The notes under the pieces were generated by a model. That model did not search any database, had not been told where the DNA came from, and was given only the letters and a program-made list of their open reading frames with translations. The position numbers and the translations under genes are program-made. From positions 18,559,862 to 18,623,861 of the forward strand of contig NC_134675.1 of NCBI RefSeq assembly GCF_030463565.1: a stretch of DNA of 64,000 nt, read 5' to 3'. Positions 26,228-37,215 of the stretch are shown here, in pieces (position 1 is the first letter of the stretch; each line of letters starts with the position of its first letter). Source of the DNA: Pelecanus crispus (lineage: Eukaryota; Chordata; Aves; Pelecaniformes; Pelecanidae).

Positions 26228-28282
26228 CAGAAAATATCTTAGGATTATAGGCAAATTCAGGTTGAAAGGGCCCTCAGAAGGTCCCTAGTCCAACCTCCTG
26301 CTCAAAGTAGAATCAGCTATGAAGTCAGACAAGATTTCCAGGGCTTTGTACAGTTTGGTTGTGAAAATCTCTGTACTGGGTTTACATGGCAAGGTTTTTG
26401 GTAGCGGGAGGGCTACAGGGCTGGCTTCTGAGAGAAGACACCAGAAGCTGCCCCCATGTTGGACAGAGCCAGTATCAGCTAGCTCCAAGACAGACCCACC
26501 GCTGGCCAAAGCTGAGCCAGTCAGCAACATTGGTAGTGCCTCTGTGATAATATATTTTAAAAAGGGTAAAAATCTGCTGCGCAGCAGCTGTGAGAGAGGA
26601 GTGAGAAAATGTGAGAGAGGAGTGAGAAAATGTGAGAGAAACAACTCTGCAGACACCAAGGTCAATGAAGAAGGAGGGGGAGGAGGTGCTCCAGGCACTG
26701 GAGCAGAGATTCCACTGCAGCCCGTGGTGAAGACCATGGTGAGGCAGGCTGTCCTCCTGCAGCCCATGGAGGACCATGGTGGAGCAGATATCCACCCTGC
26801 AGCCTGTGGAGAGCTCACACAGGAGCAGATATCCACCCTGCAGCCTGCGGAGACCCCACGCAGGAGCAGGCTCCTGGCAGGACCTGTGGCCCATGGGGGA
26901 CCCACGCTGGAGCAGTTCTTGAAGGACTGCAGCCCATGGGAAGGACCCATGTTGGAGAAGTTCATGAAGGACTGTATCCTGTGGGAGGGATCCCATGCTG
27001 GAGCAGGGGAACAGTGTGAGGAGGAAGGAGTGGGAGAGATGAAGCATTATGAACTGACCACAACACCCGTTCCCCATATCCCTGCATCGCTTGGGAGGGA
27101 GGAGGTAGAAGAGTTGGGAGAGAAGTTGAGCCTGAGAAGAAGGGAGGGGTGGGGGAAGGTGTTTTTAGATTTTTTTTTCTTATTTCTCACTATCCTACTC
27201 TGTTTTTAATTGGCAATAAATTTAAATTAATTTCCCCAAGTCGAGTCTGTTTTGCCCATGATGGTAATTGGTAACTGGTGTCCCTGTCCTTATCTCGACC
27301 CACAAGTTTTTTGTGGTATTTTCTCCCCCTGTCCTGTTGAGGAGGGGGAGTGATAGAGCAGCTTGGTGGGCACCTGGCAGCCAGCCAAGGTGAACCCAGC
27401 ACAACCTCTAAGGACAGAGATTCCACAACCTCTCTGGTAACCTGTTCCAGTGTTTGTCCACCCTCACAATAATTTTTTTTTTCTTATGTTCAGACAGAAT
27501 GTCCTGTATCTTAATTTGTGCCCACTGCCCCTTGTCCTGTCACTGAGAATCAGTGAGAAGCATCTGTCTCTGTCTTCTTTATTCCCTCCCATCACATATT
27601 TATTCATATTGATAAGATCCCCCTGAGCCTTCTTCAGGCTAAACAAAGAGAGAGAGAGTATGAGAGTATGAGGCTGAGAGGCTTTCTCAGCCTTTCCTTG
27701 TATGCCAGATGCTCCAATCCCTTAATCATCTTAATCATTTTATGGTGAAAAAGGTTTTCTGTGTATCCAGTCTGTACCTCTTTTGTTTCATTTTATGCCC
27801 GTTAGCTGTCATACTCCCACCATGAAACACTGTGAGGAGCCTGGCTCCGTCTTCTTGATCTCCTGATACATATTGGAAGGCTACTGTTAGATGTCCCTGA
27901 AGCCTTCTCTTCTCCAGGCTGAACAAGCCCCGTTCCCTCAGCCTCTCCTCATAGGGCAAGTGCTCCAGCCCCCTGACCATCTTGATGGCCTTCTGCTGAA
28001 CTCACTCCAGTTTGTCAATGCCTTCCTTGTATTGGGGGGGGGGGGGGGCAAAATTGGATGTGGTAGTCTAGAGGTGGTCTAATGAGTGTTGAGTAGAGAG
28101 GAAGAATAATTTCCTGCAATTTACTGCTTATGCTCCTTCTAATCCAACCCAGGATGCTGTTGGCCGCCTTTGCTGCCAGGGCACACTGCTGGCTCATGTT
28201 CAGCATTGCTGTCTTCCAAGACCCCCCCCCCCCGAGCCTTTTCAACAGAGCTTCTCCACAGCTAGTCAATCTCCAGCCTGTT
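26228..28282 (-). mobile_element. CR1 fragment (CR1-c) split by LTR-C
   Basis: Minus-strand 3' portion of a CR1 in two parts, 26228-26371 and 27404-28282. Landmarks are 'ggtccctagtccaacctcctgctcaaag' at the 3' end and a reverse-transcriptase C-terminal region ([32 protein letters not shown]) at 28200-27735. It is 5'-truncated where LTR-A2 begins. A run of G at 28035-28050 and C at 28222-28233 interrupt the coding frame. Confidence 0.85.
26372..27403 (+). mobile_element. LTR-C copy 3 (complete, 1032 bp)
   Basis: From TGTACTGGGTTTACATGGC to TGAACCCAGCACA, inserted in CR1-c. Flanks are ATCTC (26367-26371) and ACCTC (27404-27408), a 5-bp duplication with one mismatch. Contains the degenerate 'gagcag...ctgcagcc' units, AATAAA near 27217 and the 'gtcgagtctgttttgccc' U5 motif. 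This is the best copy for defining the family. Confidence 0.82.
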
Positions 28283-28792
28283 TTGTTAACCACACAGCTG
28301 CTCGCTCACCTTCCTCCCCGCAGTGGGATGGAGGAGAGAATCGGAAAAAAAAAGTAAAACCCGTGGGTTGAGATAAAGGCAGTTTAATAGGACAGCAGAG
28401 GAAGAGCAAGTAACAATAATAATAATGAAAAAAGAATATACAAAACAAGTGATGCACAATGCAATTGCTCACCACCTGCCGACCGACACCCAGACAGTTC
28501 CCGAGCAGCGATTGCTGCCCCCTGGCCAAGTCCCCCCAGTTTATATACCAAGGATGATGTCATATGGTATGGAATACCCCTTTGGTCAGTTTGGGTCAGC
28601 TATCCTGCCTATGCTCCCTCCCAGCTTCTTGTGCAACTGGCAGAGCATGGGAAGCTGAAAAGTCTTTGACTAGTAGTAAGCAGTACTTAGCAACAACTAA
28701 AACATCAGTGTCTTATCAGCATTATTCTCATGCTAAATCCAAAACACAGCACTATGCCAGCTACTAGGAAGAAAATTCACTCTATCCCAGCC
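28283..28792 (-). mobile_element. LTR-A2 (ERVL LTR subfamily), ends clipped
   Basis: Related to LTR-A but with 'agtttaataggacagcagaggaag' in place of the long ATA microsatellite, as in the solo LTR at 60520-61050. The left about 30 bases are missing. The right end stops at 'ctctatcccagcc', without the AAACCAGGACA terminus, exactly where the ERVL-2 LTR starts. Confidence 0.8.
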
Positions 28793-29363
28793 TGTCGTGG
28801 TTTAGCCCCAGCCAGCAACTAAGCACCACGCAGCCGCTCGCTCACTCCCCCTACCCCGATGGGATGGGGGAGAGAATCGGAGGAGTAAGAGTGAGAAACA
28901 CTCCTGGGTTGAGATAAGAACAGTTTAATAATTGAAATAAAGTAAAATAGTAATGCTAATAGTAACAGTATAATAATGATAATAATAATAATGATACACG
29001 AAGCAAGTGATGCACAATGCAATTGCTCACCACCCACCGACCGATATCCAGACAGTTCCCGAGCAGCGATCGCTGCTCCCCGGCCACCCCCCCCCAGTTT
29101 ATATACTGAGCATGACGTCATATGGTATGGAATAGCCCTTTGGTCAGTTTGGATCAACTGTTCTGGCTGTGCCCCCTCCCAGTTTCTTGTGCGCCTGGCA
29201 GAGCATGGGAAGCTGAAAAAGTCCTTGACTAGCATAAGCAGTACTCAGCAACAACTAAAAACATCAGCATGTTATCAACATTCTTCTCCTACTAAATCCA
29301 AAACACAGCACTATGCCTGCTGCTAGGAAGAAAATTAACTCTATCCCAGCCCAAACCAGGACA

Positions 29364-29831
29364 GTATCCACCCCCTTATTCTATACCATCTACGTCATGC
29401 ACAGGCCCTCCCCTTTCCAATGTGTTCTAATTAATCACCACCGCTTTCCCTATCTTGATATACACACAGATATCATTCCCTTCGTCTATGGCCCATCCCT
29501 CTAAAATGTCCATTGAGTTCATTTAGCCCATGACTTTGGGTTCCATCTGTTATCACAGTCTTTCAGAGCAGGAGAGGTGGTGTGCAGTGTTGGACTGTTG
29601 CATGCTGAAGTCAGTTCTCATTCCAACATGGTTTCATCAAAGTTCATTTTCATTAAGCTGGGCAATTCTTACTGCAATACCATTGATGCGGCATATAGCA
29701 ATCATAATATATAGTATTATATACTTAATACTAACCTACTATATTATTATATTAACATGCAGTTAAGAGATAACATATAGTTAAGAGATAACATACAGTA
29801 TTATAAAGCAATTAATATTATACAATTCAGT
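29364..29831 (-). other. ERVL-2 non-coding region between pol and 3' LTR
   Basis: Matches 11711-12195 of ERVL-1, with an extra AT-rich expansion near 29700-29810. There is no env-like frame. Confidence 0.7.
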
Positions 29832-31943
29832 TCATTGGCTATTTTCACCCAAAATCAAATTCCCTTGAGGTACACATTGGGCTTCCCCATCTTTATATTT
29901 CAGCCATCGTTCACTATACCCAAGGGACTTGAACTGCTTGGCTTGCTTGATTGCGGCGCATGTTTCACATTGATGAATAACCTGTGCAATACTGTCCATA
30001 GTTAAGTCCACCCCTCGATCACGAGCCCATTTATACGTTGCATCCCTTCCTTGATGGCCTGAGGCGTCATGGGCCCACCGAGCTATAAATAATTCACCCT
30101 TATGTTGCCAGTCCAAATCCACCTGAGCCACTTCAATCTTAGCAGTCTGATCCACCTGCTGGTTGTTTTGATGTTCTTCAGTGGCCCGACTCTTAGGTAC
30201 ATGAGCATCTACATGACGAACTTTTACAAACAGGTTCTCTACCCGGGCAGCAATATCTTGCCACAATGCGGCAGCCCAGATGGGTTTGCCTCTGCGCTGC
30301 CAGTTGCTCTGCTTCCATTGCTGCAGCCACCCCCACAGGGCATTTGCCACCATCCATGAGTCAGTATAGAGATAAAGGACTGGCCACTTTTCTCTTTCAG
30401 CAATATCTAAAGCCAGCTGGATGGCTTTCACCTCTGCAAACTGACTCGACTCCCCTTCTCCTTCAGCAGTTTCTGCGACTTGTCGTATAGGACTCCATAC
30501 AGCAGCTTTCCACCTCCGATGCTTTCCCACGAGACGACAGGATCCATCAGTGAACAGGGCATATTGCTTTTCATTTTCTGGCAATTTATTATACAGTGGG
30601 GCCTCTTCAGCACGTGTCACCTTCTCCTCTAGTGATATTCTAAGGTTTTTTCCTTCTGGCCAGTCCATGATCACTTCCAAGATTCCTGGGCGACTGGGGC
30701 TTCCTATTTGAGCCCGTTGTGTGATCAATGCAACCCACTTACTCCATGTAGCATCAGTTGCATGATGTGTAGAGGGGACCCTCCCTTTGAACATCCAGCC
30801 CAACACCGGCAGTCGGGGTGCCAGCAGGAGCTGTGCTTCAGTACCAACCACTTCTGAAGCAGCTCGAACCCCTTCATATGCTGCCAGTATCTCCTTCTCA
30901 GTTGGAGTATAGCGGGCTTCGGATCCTCTGTATCCCCGACTCCAAAACCCTAGGGGTCGACCTCGAGTCTCCCCTGGTGCTTTCTGCCAGAGGCTCCAGG
31001 TAGGGCCATTCTCCCCGGCTGCAGTGCAGAGCACATTTTTAATATCCTGCCCTGCCCGGACTGGCCCAAGGGCTACTGCATGAACTATCTCACGTTTAAT
31101 TTGTTCAAAGGCTTGTTGTTGCTCAGGGCCCCATTTGAAATCGTTCTTCTTCCGGGTCACTTGATAGAGAGGGCTTACGATCTGGCTGTAATTTGGAATA
31201 TGCATTCTCCAAAAACCCACAACGCCTAAGAAAGCTTGTGTTTCATTTTTGCTAGTTGGTGGGGACATAGCTGTTATTTTGTTGATCACATCCATTGGGA
31301 TCTGACGACGTCCATCTTGCCATTTTATTCCTAAGAACTGGATCTCCTGTGCAGGTCCCTTGACCTGACTCTGTTTTATGGCAAAACCAGCCTTCAGAAG
31401 GATTTGGACTATTTTCTTTCCCTTCTCAAAAACGTCTTCTGCTGTGTTGCCCCACACAATGATGTCATCAATATACTGCAGATGTTCTGGAGCTTCACCC
31501 TGTTCCAGTGCCATCTGGATCAGTCCATGGCAAATGGTGGGGCTGTGCTTCCACCCCTGGGGCAGTCGGTTCCAGGTGTACTGAACACCCCTCCAGGTAA
31601 AAGCAAACTGGGGTCTGCACTCTGCTGCCAAAGGGATGGAGAAAAATGCATTAGCAATATCAATTGTGGCATACCACTTAGCTGCCTTTGACTCCAGTTC
31701 GTATTGAAGTTCTAGCATGTCTGGCACGGCAGCACTCAGCGGCGGTGTAACTTCGTTCAGGCCACGATAGTCCACTGTTAGTCTCCACTCCCCATTAGAC
31801 TTTCGCACTGGCCATATGGGACTGTTAAAGGGTGAGCGAGTCTTGCTGATCACTCCCTGGCTCTCCAGTCGACGAATCAGGTTATGGATGGGAATCAGGG
31901 AGTCTCGGTTGGTGCGATATTGCCGCCTGTGCACCTGTTGCAC
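29832..31943 (-). pseudogene. ERVL-2 pol: open RT-RNase H-integrase N-terminus, catalytic core of integrase deleted
   Basis: One uninterrupted minus-strand frame of about 700 codons (its nominal start at 31961 is a TTG, so it was expressed as part of a larger polyprotein). Order: RT with 'LTVDYRGLNEVTPPL', 'NRLPQGWKHSPT' and 'YIDDIIVWG'; connection domain; RNase H with 'ALFTDGSC' and 'LYTDSWMVANALWG'; integrase zinc segment (WAHDASGHQG, CETC). After 'LKYKDGEA' the frame jumps to 'QCVPQGN' and stops. About 620 bases with the DDE core, present in ERVL-1, are missing at a short shared 'TTCCCCAT'. RT and RNase H motifs are complete. Confidence 0.9.
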
Positions 31944-32045
31944 CTTGGGGGTGGGATCCAAATCTAGTCAGTTGGAATGGACTTTGTATGTTTTCCAGCG
32001 AGCCACCAGACTGGGATAATTGGTCCCAGTGTGGTCTCCTTTTCT
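31944..32045. other. Unassigned junction between ERVL-2 and LTR-D
   Basis: About 100 bases with no match noticed. It begins at a 'gcacctgttg' also found elsewhere in the ERVL sequence, suggesting a microhomology join. Confidence 0.4.
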
Positions 32046-32365
32046 TCAGTGGTGGTGGGTGTGGTGGTGCATCCCCCCCCAAACCTTTTTTCTCTTCAAC
32101 CGCTTTACAACCTCAGGGATTCCTGCCAGACCGCGACCTTGTGTAGCAAGTTGGTCAGTTAGGTGCCCCTTAATTATACCAGAAACTCCTACATGGTTGA
32201 AGCGGAGAGCGACCTTGTCCTTATCAGAAACTCTTACATGGTTGAAGCAGGGAGTGAGAACAATCAAGTTACCCCTGACAGCTTTGAAACAGAGCAGTAA
32301 TTACTGACCCAGATCATGGCTCGGATGGAGATTTACAATGACTAAAGCCAATCATTTCACGATCC

Positions 32366-32372
32366 TATAAAA
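32366..32372 (+). promoter_or_regulatory. TATA box in LTR-D
   Basis: TATAAAA within 'gatcctataaaacagcag', identical in the second copy near 63704. Confidence 0.5.
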
Positions 32373-32754
32373 CAGCAGTCCTAATTGAGGCCCTTTGAGC
32401 TCTCCTGGACTGCAGCGGGCTGCACCAGCACCTCCCTCTGAGCGGGACACCTCTCAGAGCTAGCAAACTCTCAAAGTTTGCAGAAATCGGAGGTCCATTG
32501 CCAAAGACCGACAGTGGAGCCTGGGCTGAAACCTTTCACTCCTTGAGGCTCAACCCTCGCCCGTTGAGAAATGCCAAGGCATTTGACGTGAATATTTCAC
32601 TGAACTCAAGGGGAATTTTTAACAGGTATACCATTTTTTTATATATATATGTGTGTGTGTGTGTATTCATGTTTGTGTGTATGCATGTGTGAATCGGTTT
32701 AAGTAGTCTGTAGATGTATGATTTAATTACAAAGTGAGTCTTATACTGCTGTAT

Positions 32755-33210
32755 TATCCTTATTCACATAAACCATTGACCAAGTCTGAGACGAAGATTG
32801 GACCTAGCTGCACCCAGACTCCTCTCTGGAAAGGAGTTTAGAAAGCAAGGGGGTCTATTCTGAAACTCGTGACTCAACGGGAGAATCCTCCTTATCCCCT
32901 GGCATCCACGATCTCTCTCACTCGAGTGTAACCTAATTTTCTTTTATGCACTTCTTCCATGTACTAGATATACACATATATATAATATCCTTATTCACAT
33001 AAACTGCTGACCAAGTCTGAGACTAAGATTGGACCTAGCCGCACCCAGACTCCTCTCTGGAAAGGAGTTTAGAAAGCAAGGGGGTCTATTCTGAACCTTG
33101 TGACTCAACTGGAGGGTCCTCCTTATCCTCTGCATCTACGATCTCTTTGTGAATCATTCCAACTCAGTGTAACTTAATTTTCCTTCATGCACTTCTTCCA
33201 TGTAGTAATA
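32755..33210. repeat. 231-bp tandem duplication in LTR-D
   Basis: Two units, each beginning 'tatccttattcacataaac' (32755 and 32986) and sharing 'gcacccagactcctctctgg' and 'cacttcttccatgta'. They differ at a few per cent of positions plus an AT-rich spacer. Confidence 0.85.
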
Positions 33211-33439
33211 GAGTGAGCCTTGCCATCTTTGAATCTGTAACTAAGTCACTATTTTGGTCAATTTTGTCTAATCACTTTGTTAATCACTGATGACTGAGTG
33301 CTATTAAGAATTCTGCGATTTGCCACAAGTAACTTTTAAACTGCTACTAAATCAAATTGTGTAAAGTCACTCAGTCACAACAAATTAACATAATCAGCAG
33401 GATTCACAAACCTGCATTCGTGACAGTGGGGGAAGCAGA

Positions 33440-34405
33440 GGCCCAGTGAAGGCAGGGTTATAAATACCCTGTAGAATAGCCAGTCTCTCAAATACTGCCC
33501 CCCTCATCTATATGTTTCCATGTCACTGTGCTATCATTCCAACCAAATGGGGATGGATGCTGTGTCTTTACTGCCCTCCCGCAACCATTCCCAAAGAGAA
33601 TAACTCACATTTCCATTTGCCCAAGCCCCTTTTAATCATTGTGTCACCACTGGATTTTGCGAAATTGCTCCCAGATGTGTCATTTCTTGGGGGCTCAGTT
33701 GTACACTATCCCTTCCTTGGTCCCACACTCACGGTAACCACTGTCCTATTCTCTCCCCGGACTTCTGCCAATAGGAGTCTGCCACATTCTGCAGCTCGGT
33801 CCAATTGTAATCTCACACTGATATTGTATGCTGTGGTGCCCTTGGGGTTCCTTTTGCTTTGTTAATAAGCAAAGGATGCACAGGGATTGATATATGTTTT
33901 TTGTCCTCAGACCCTTCAGTCTGTTCTTTGGCAGAGGAACCCCTGCTGTCACCATCCCAATAATCACAGGAGTAACTAACTACTCAACCCCTATGCAGTC
34001 ATTGCCCAGTGAAGGCACTCTGCTGCTTCCTCACTGTGTGTACTTGGGTTTCTGGCATGTCCCCCTGTACCTGGGCTTCCAGCTAATCCAAGCACAAGCT
34101 TGTCTCCAAACTTTCCAGTTGTGTCTGCAATTCCCTTGTTTTCTTTTGCTCATTTTCCAGGGTCTCCCCTTGTACCCGGGCTTCTAGTTTATCTGAGCAC
34201 AACCAGGTATCCAGATTTTCCAGTTGTGCTTGTAGTTCCACTTTATGTGAGCACAACTGGGTCTCTAGATTTTCCAGTTATGCTTCTAATTCCCTGGTTT
34301 TCTTTCATTCATTTTCTAGGGTGTCCCCCTGTGACTGGGTTTCCAGTTTATTGAAATGCAACCAAGTCTCCAAACTTTCCAGTTGTCCTTGTTTTCTTCC
34401 ATTCA
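33440..34405 (-). pseudogene. Decayed gag-like remnant with coiled-coil repeats
   Basis: On the minus strand, 34405-34030 reads as degenerate heptad-rich repeats ('QLESLETWL', 'QLENLETQL', 'QLENLDTWL', 'QLESLETSL') broken by stops, a coiled coil of four or more units. Further on, about 33780-33540, frames read 'SPQEMTHLGAISQNPVV', 'LKGAWANGNVSYSLWEWL' with stops, resembling the region ahead of capsid in retroviral Gag. No protease or RT follows. I infer a gag fragment of an ERV other than ERVL; the assignment is tentative. Confidence 0.5.
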
Positions 34406-34409
34406 CTTT

Positions 34410-35175
34410 TGTATTGGGCTTGCGTGGCAAGGTTTTGGTAGTAGGGGAGCTGCAGGGGTGGCCTCTGTGAGAAGAGAGCAGGGGCTGCCCTGTGCCTGAC
34501 ACAGCCAGTTCCAGCCGTCTCCGCAGCAAACCCACTACAGGCCAAAGCTGAGCCAATCAGCGAAGCTGGTAGTACCTCTGAGAAAACATATTCAAGAAAG
34601 GGCAAAATGCTGCACAAGCGGTGAGAAGTGAGGAAAAAAAAGTGTGAGAAACAACCGCGTGAACACAAAGATCAGAGAAGGAGGGGGAAGAGGTGCTCCA
34701 GGCACCAGAGCTGGTATTTCCTTGCAGCCTGTGGAAGAGACCATGCTGGAGCAGTTGGATATTTCCTGAAGGAACTGCAGCCCATGAAGAGCCCACACTG
34801 GAGCAGGTTCGTGGCAGGAACTGTGGCCTGTGGAGAATCCATGCTGGAGCAGATTTTTCCTGTCGGACTGTAGCCTGTGGAGAGGATCCACACTGGAGCA
34901 TGAGAAAAGAGTGAGAAGGAAGGAGTGGCAGAAAGGAACTGTTATGGACTGACCTAAACCCCCATTCCCCATCCCCCTTGTGCCACTCAGGGTGGGAGGA
35001 AGGAGGTAGAGGAGCTGGGAATGAGGGAGTGAAGTTGAGCCTGGGAAAAAAGGGTAGGGGTTTGGGGAAGGTGTTGTTTTAATTTTTTTCTTTGTTTCTC
35101 ACTATCTAAATCTATTTTAATTGTCAATAAATTAAATTTGTTTTCCCCAAGTCGAGTCTGTTTTGCCCATGCTGA
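34410..35175 (+). mobile_element. LTR-C copy 4, 3'-truncated
   Basis: From TGTATTGGGCTTGCGTGGC, through shortened 'ctggagcag' units, AATAAA near 35127 and 'gtcgagtctgttttgccca', then ends abruptly without the last about 150 bases. It is inserted directly at the end of the coiled-coil remnant. Confidence 0.8.
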
Positions 35176-35857
35176 GCTAATGAATTGCAGTGCCCTCATC
35201 TTCTTGCCATATTGTTCTTGACATCAAATTGTTTTGATTTGAAAGTTTGCAAAATAATGGAAGTCCAGACTCTGTGTGCTGTTGACCTTTTCAGTGCCAG
35301 AGATCATGTTTTTGTCATCAGCAAGTTTAGAGCTAGCCTGAGTAGATATAAGATACAAACAGTTTTTATTTTGGGATTGGGAACCTTTTCCTTACTGGGG
35401 CCTGAACTGGACTGCATGTAAAAACACAGCTTAGCTGTGTTCCTACATCCCCAGCACACCCCCACACCATAGGCTATGGAGTCCTCCCATCCTCTTTCCC
35501 TCCCCTTCCCCCTAACCAGAACTACACACCAGAGGGCAGTTTCATTCCACACCATGACCAGCACCCCTACACTCCACAGTGCTTCCTGCACCCAGCACTC
35601 TGGTTATGCACAGCACTGTTCCACACTCAGTTTCCTGCACTGCTCCCATCAGCTCTGCACTCATGCCATGTTGCTTTCCACTTGTAAACAATATGTATAT
35701 CATTCCAAGTTTACCTTGATCACCTCACAACAAAGGATTGCACTAGTCTGCTCTTCTCAGCTGCTTCCTTGCATGGCACAGAGATCAGAGCTTTCCCTTT
35801 ACATGCCTTTGTTTTTCTACCCATCCCCGCCTCTACCACCAGGTGGTAGGAGCTAGA
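35176..35857. other. Unassigned sequence
   Basis: No convincing gene or known repeat. A C-rich part (35440-35650) has repeated 'cagcactgttcc/cagcactctgg' motifs. Confidence 0.4.
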
Positions 35858-37215
35858 ATCATAGATTTATAGAATGGTTTGGGTTGGAAGGGACCTTTAA
35901 AGATCATCTAGTCCAACCCCCCTGCCATGGGCAGGGACATCTTTCACTAGATCAGGTTGCTCAAAGCCCCTTCCAACCTGACTTTGAACACTTCCAGTGA
36001 TGGGACATTGACACCTTGCCTCCTGACACCCTGCCCCTTGACCAATATCAGCAGCGTGGACAGACTGCCGACACCATGCCCTTGACCAGTATCAGCAGCG
36101 TAGACAGACTGCCAACACCCTGCCCCCGACTGACATCGGCAGAGTAGGCAGGATGCCACCCACATTATTCACGTAAGGTATGATTCTCTCAAATCACACT
36201 ACCATTGGTGGAGCCATGGGGCAGTACGACTCTTACCCACATTCAAAAGGCATTTGCACAATTGGCTGTTGCTATCAGATGACCTGGACACCAAGTGTCG
36301 CTGGCAGTCCGCCAGAGCCATGGCATCGCTTATGATCCTGTGTTAGCTGTTGGTGATCAGGTGAGTCGCCGTAGGGGCACGTTGTTGCTCATCTTTCCTA
36401 CTGCCTCAGTAAAGCTTTGTTTTAGAACATGTTGTCAGACTCCATTACCATTTGGATCACAAGCATCCACAACTCCTCTGGGCAACCTGTTCCAGTGTCT
36501 CACCACCCTCATCATAAAAAAATGTCTTCCTTGTGTCGAATCTAAATCTACCCTTTCTCAGTTTAAAAACGTTGCCCCCTGTCCTGTCACTACAGGCCTT
36601 GGTAAAAAAAAAATCTCTCTCCATCTTTCTTATAAGCCCCCTTTATACATTGAAAGGCCGCAATAAGGTCTCCCTGGAGCCTTCTCTTCTCCAGGCTGAA
36701 CAACCCCAACTCTCTCAGCCTGTCCTCGTAGGAGAGGTGCTCCAGCCCTCTGACCGTTTTTGTGGCCCTCCTCGGGACCCGCTCCAACAGGTCCATGTCC
36801 TTCTTGTGCTGAGGGCCCCAGAGCTGGACGCAGTACTCCAGGTGGGGTCTCACCAGAGCAGAGTAGAGGGGCAGAATCACCTCCCTCGACCTGCTGGCCA
36901 CGCTTCTTTTGATGCAGCCCAGGATACGATTGGCTTTCTGGGCTGCAAGCGCACGTTGCCAGCTCACGTCCAGCTTTTCATCCACCAGTACCCCCAAGTC
37001 CTTCTCCGCAGGGCTGCTCTCAATCCCTTCATCCCCCAGCCTGTACTGATACTGGGGATTGCCCTGGCCCAGGTGCAGGACCTTGCACTTGGCCTTGCTG
37101 AACTTCATGAGGTTCGCATGAGTCCATTCCTCAAGCCTCTCAAGGCTTGTCCACTGATGCAGTCACTCCATCGTAGAAGGCCACTACATTAGTCAGGCAA
37201 GACTTGCCCTTGGTA
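35858..37215 (-). mobile_element. CR1 fragment (CR1-d) with inserted TG...CA element and internal deletion
   Basis: Minus strand. 3' end at 35858 (agaatcatagatttatagaatgg), interrupted at 36010-36464 by a separate insertion. An RT C-terminal frame at 37108-36590 ([32 protein letters not shown]) follows. Near 37145 it jumps over about 350 bases relative to the copy at 50726-51925. Where they overlap (36467-37135) the two copies are almost identical. Confidence 0.87.
36010..36464. mobile_element. Insertion of about 455 bp within CR1-d (candidate solo LTR)
   Basis: Cleanly interrupts CR1 between 'gatgggacat' and 'ccacaactcc', bases that are adjacent in other CR1 copies. It starts TGACACC and ends near CACAAGCA. 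Contains three tandem 44-45-bp units (36025-36157) with 'tatcagcagcgtggacagactgcc' and an ATTAAAG/AGTAAAG-like signal near 36409. The target duplication is not clear (ACAT/GCAT). Confidence 0.55.

Larger units (their letters stand above)
28793..31943 (-). mobile_element. ERVL-2: truncated ERVL provirus (3' LTR plus pol)
   Basis: Minus strand: 3' LTR 28793-29363 (TGTCGTGGTTTAG to AAACCAGGACA), then a short non-coding stretch with two copies of 'agttaagagataacata' near 29761-29795, then pol. The element is cut at about 31943 just upstream of RT, so gag, protease, primer site and 5' LTR are gone. The integrase core is deleted as well. Confidence 0.9.
32046..33424 (+). mobile_element. LTR-D copy 1 (long LTR-like repeat)
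   Basis: The first about 600 bases match 63402-64000 in the same orientation with few differences. It includes 'ttacatggttgaagc' repeats (32192 and 32228), a TATAAAA box (32366-32372) and an AT/GT microsatellite (32633-32665). A 231-bp tandem duplication follows (32755-33210). It ends near 'attcgtgaca'. The TATA box and length suggest an LTR read on the plus strand; the family is not recognised. Confidence 0.6.

Noticed and set aside
26319..27209. A 296-codon plus-strand open frame
   Set aside because: It lies wholly in LTR-C, arises from stop-poor purine-rich units, is not kept in other copies and has no protein features.
32633..32665. AT/GT alternating tract as a regulatory element
   Set aside because: Simple microsatellite found in both LTR-D copies with different length; no further signal.
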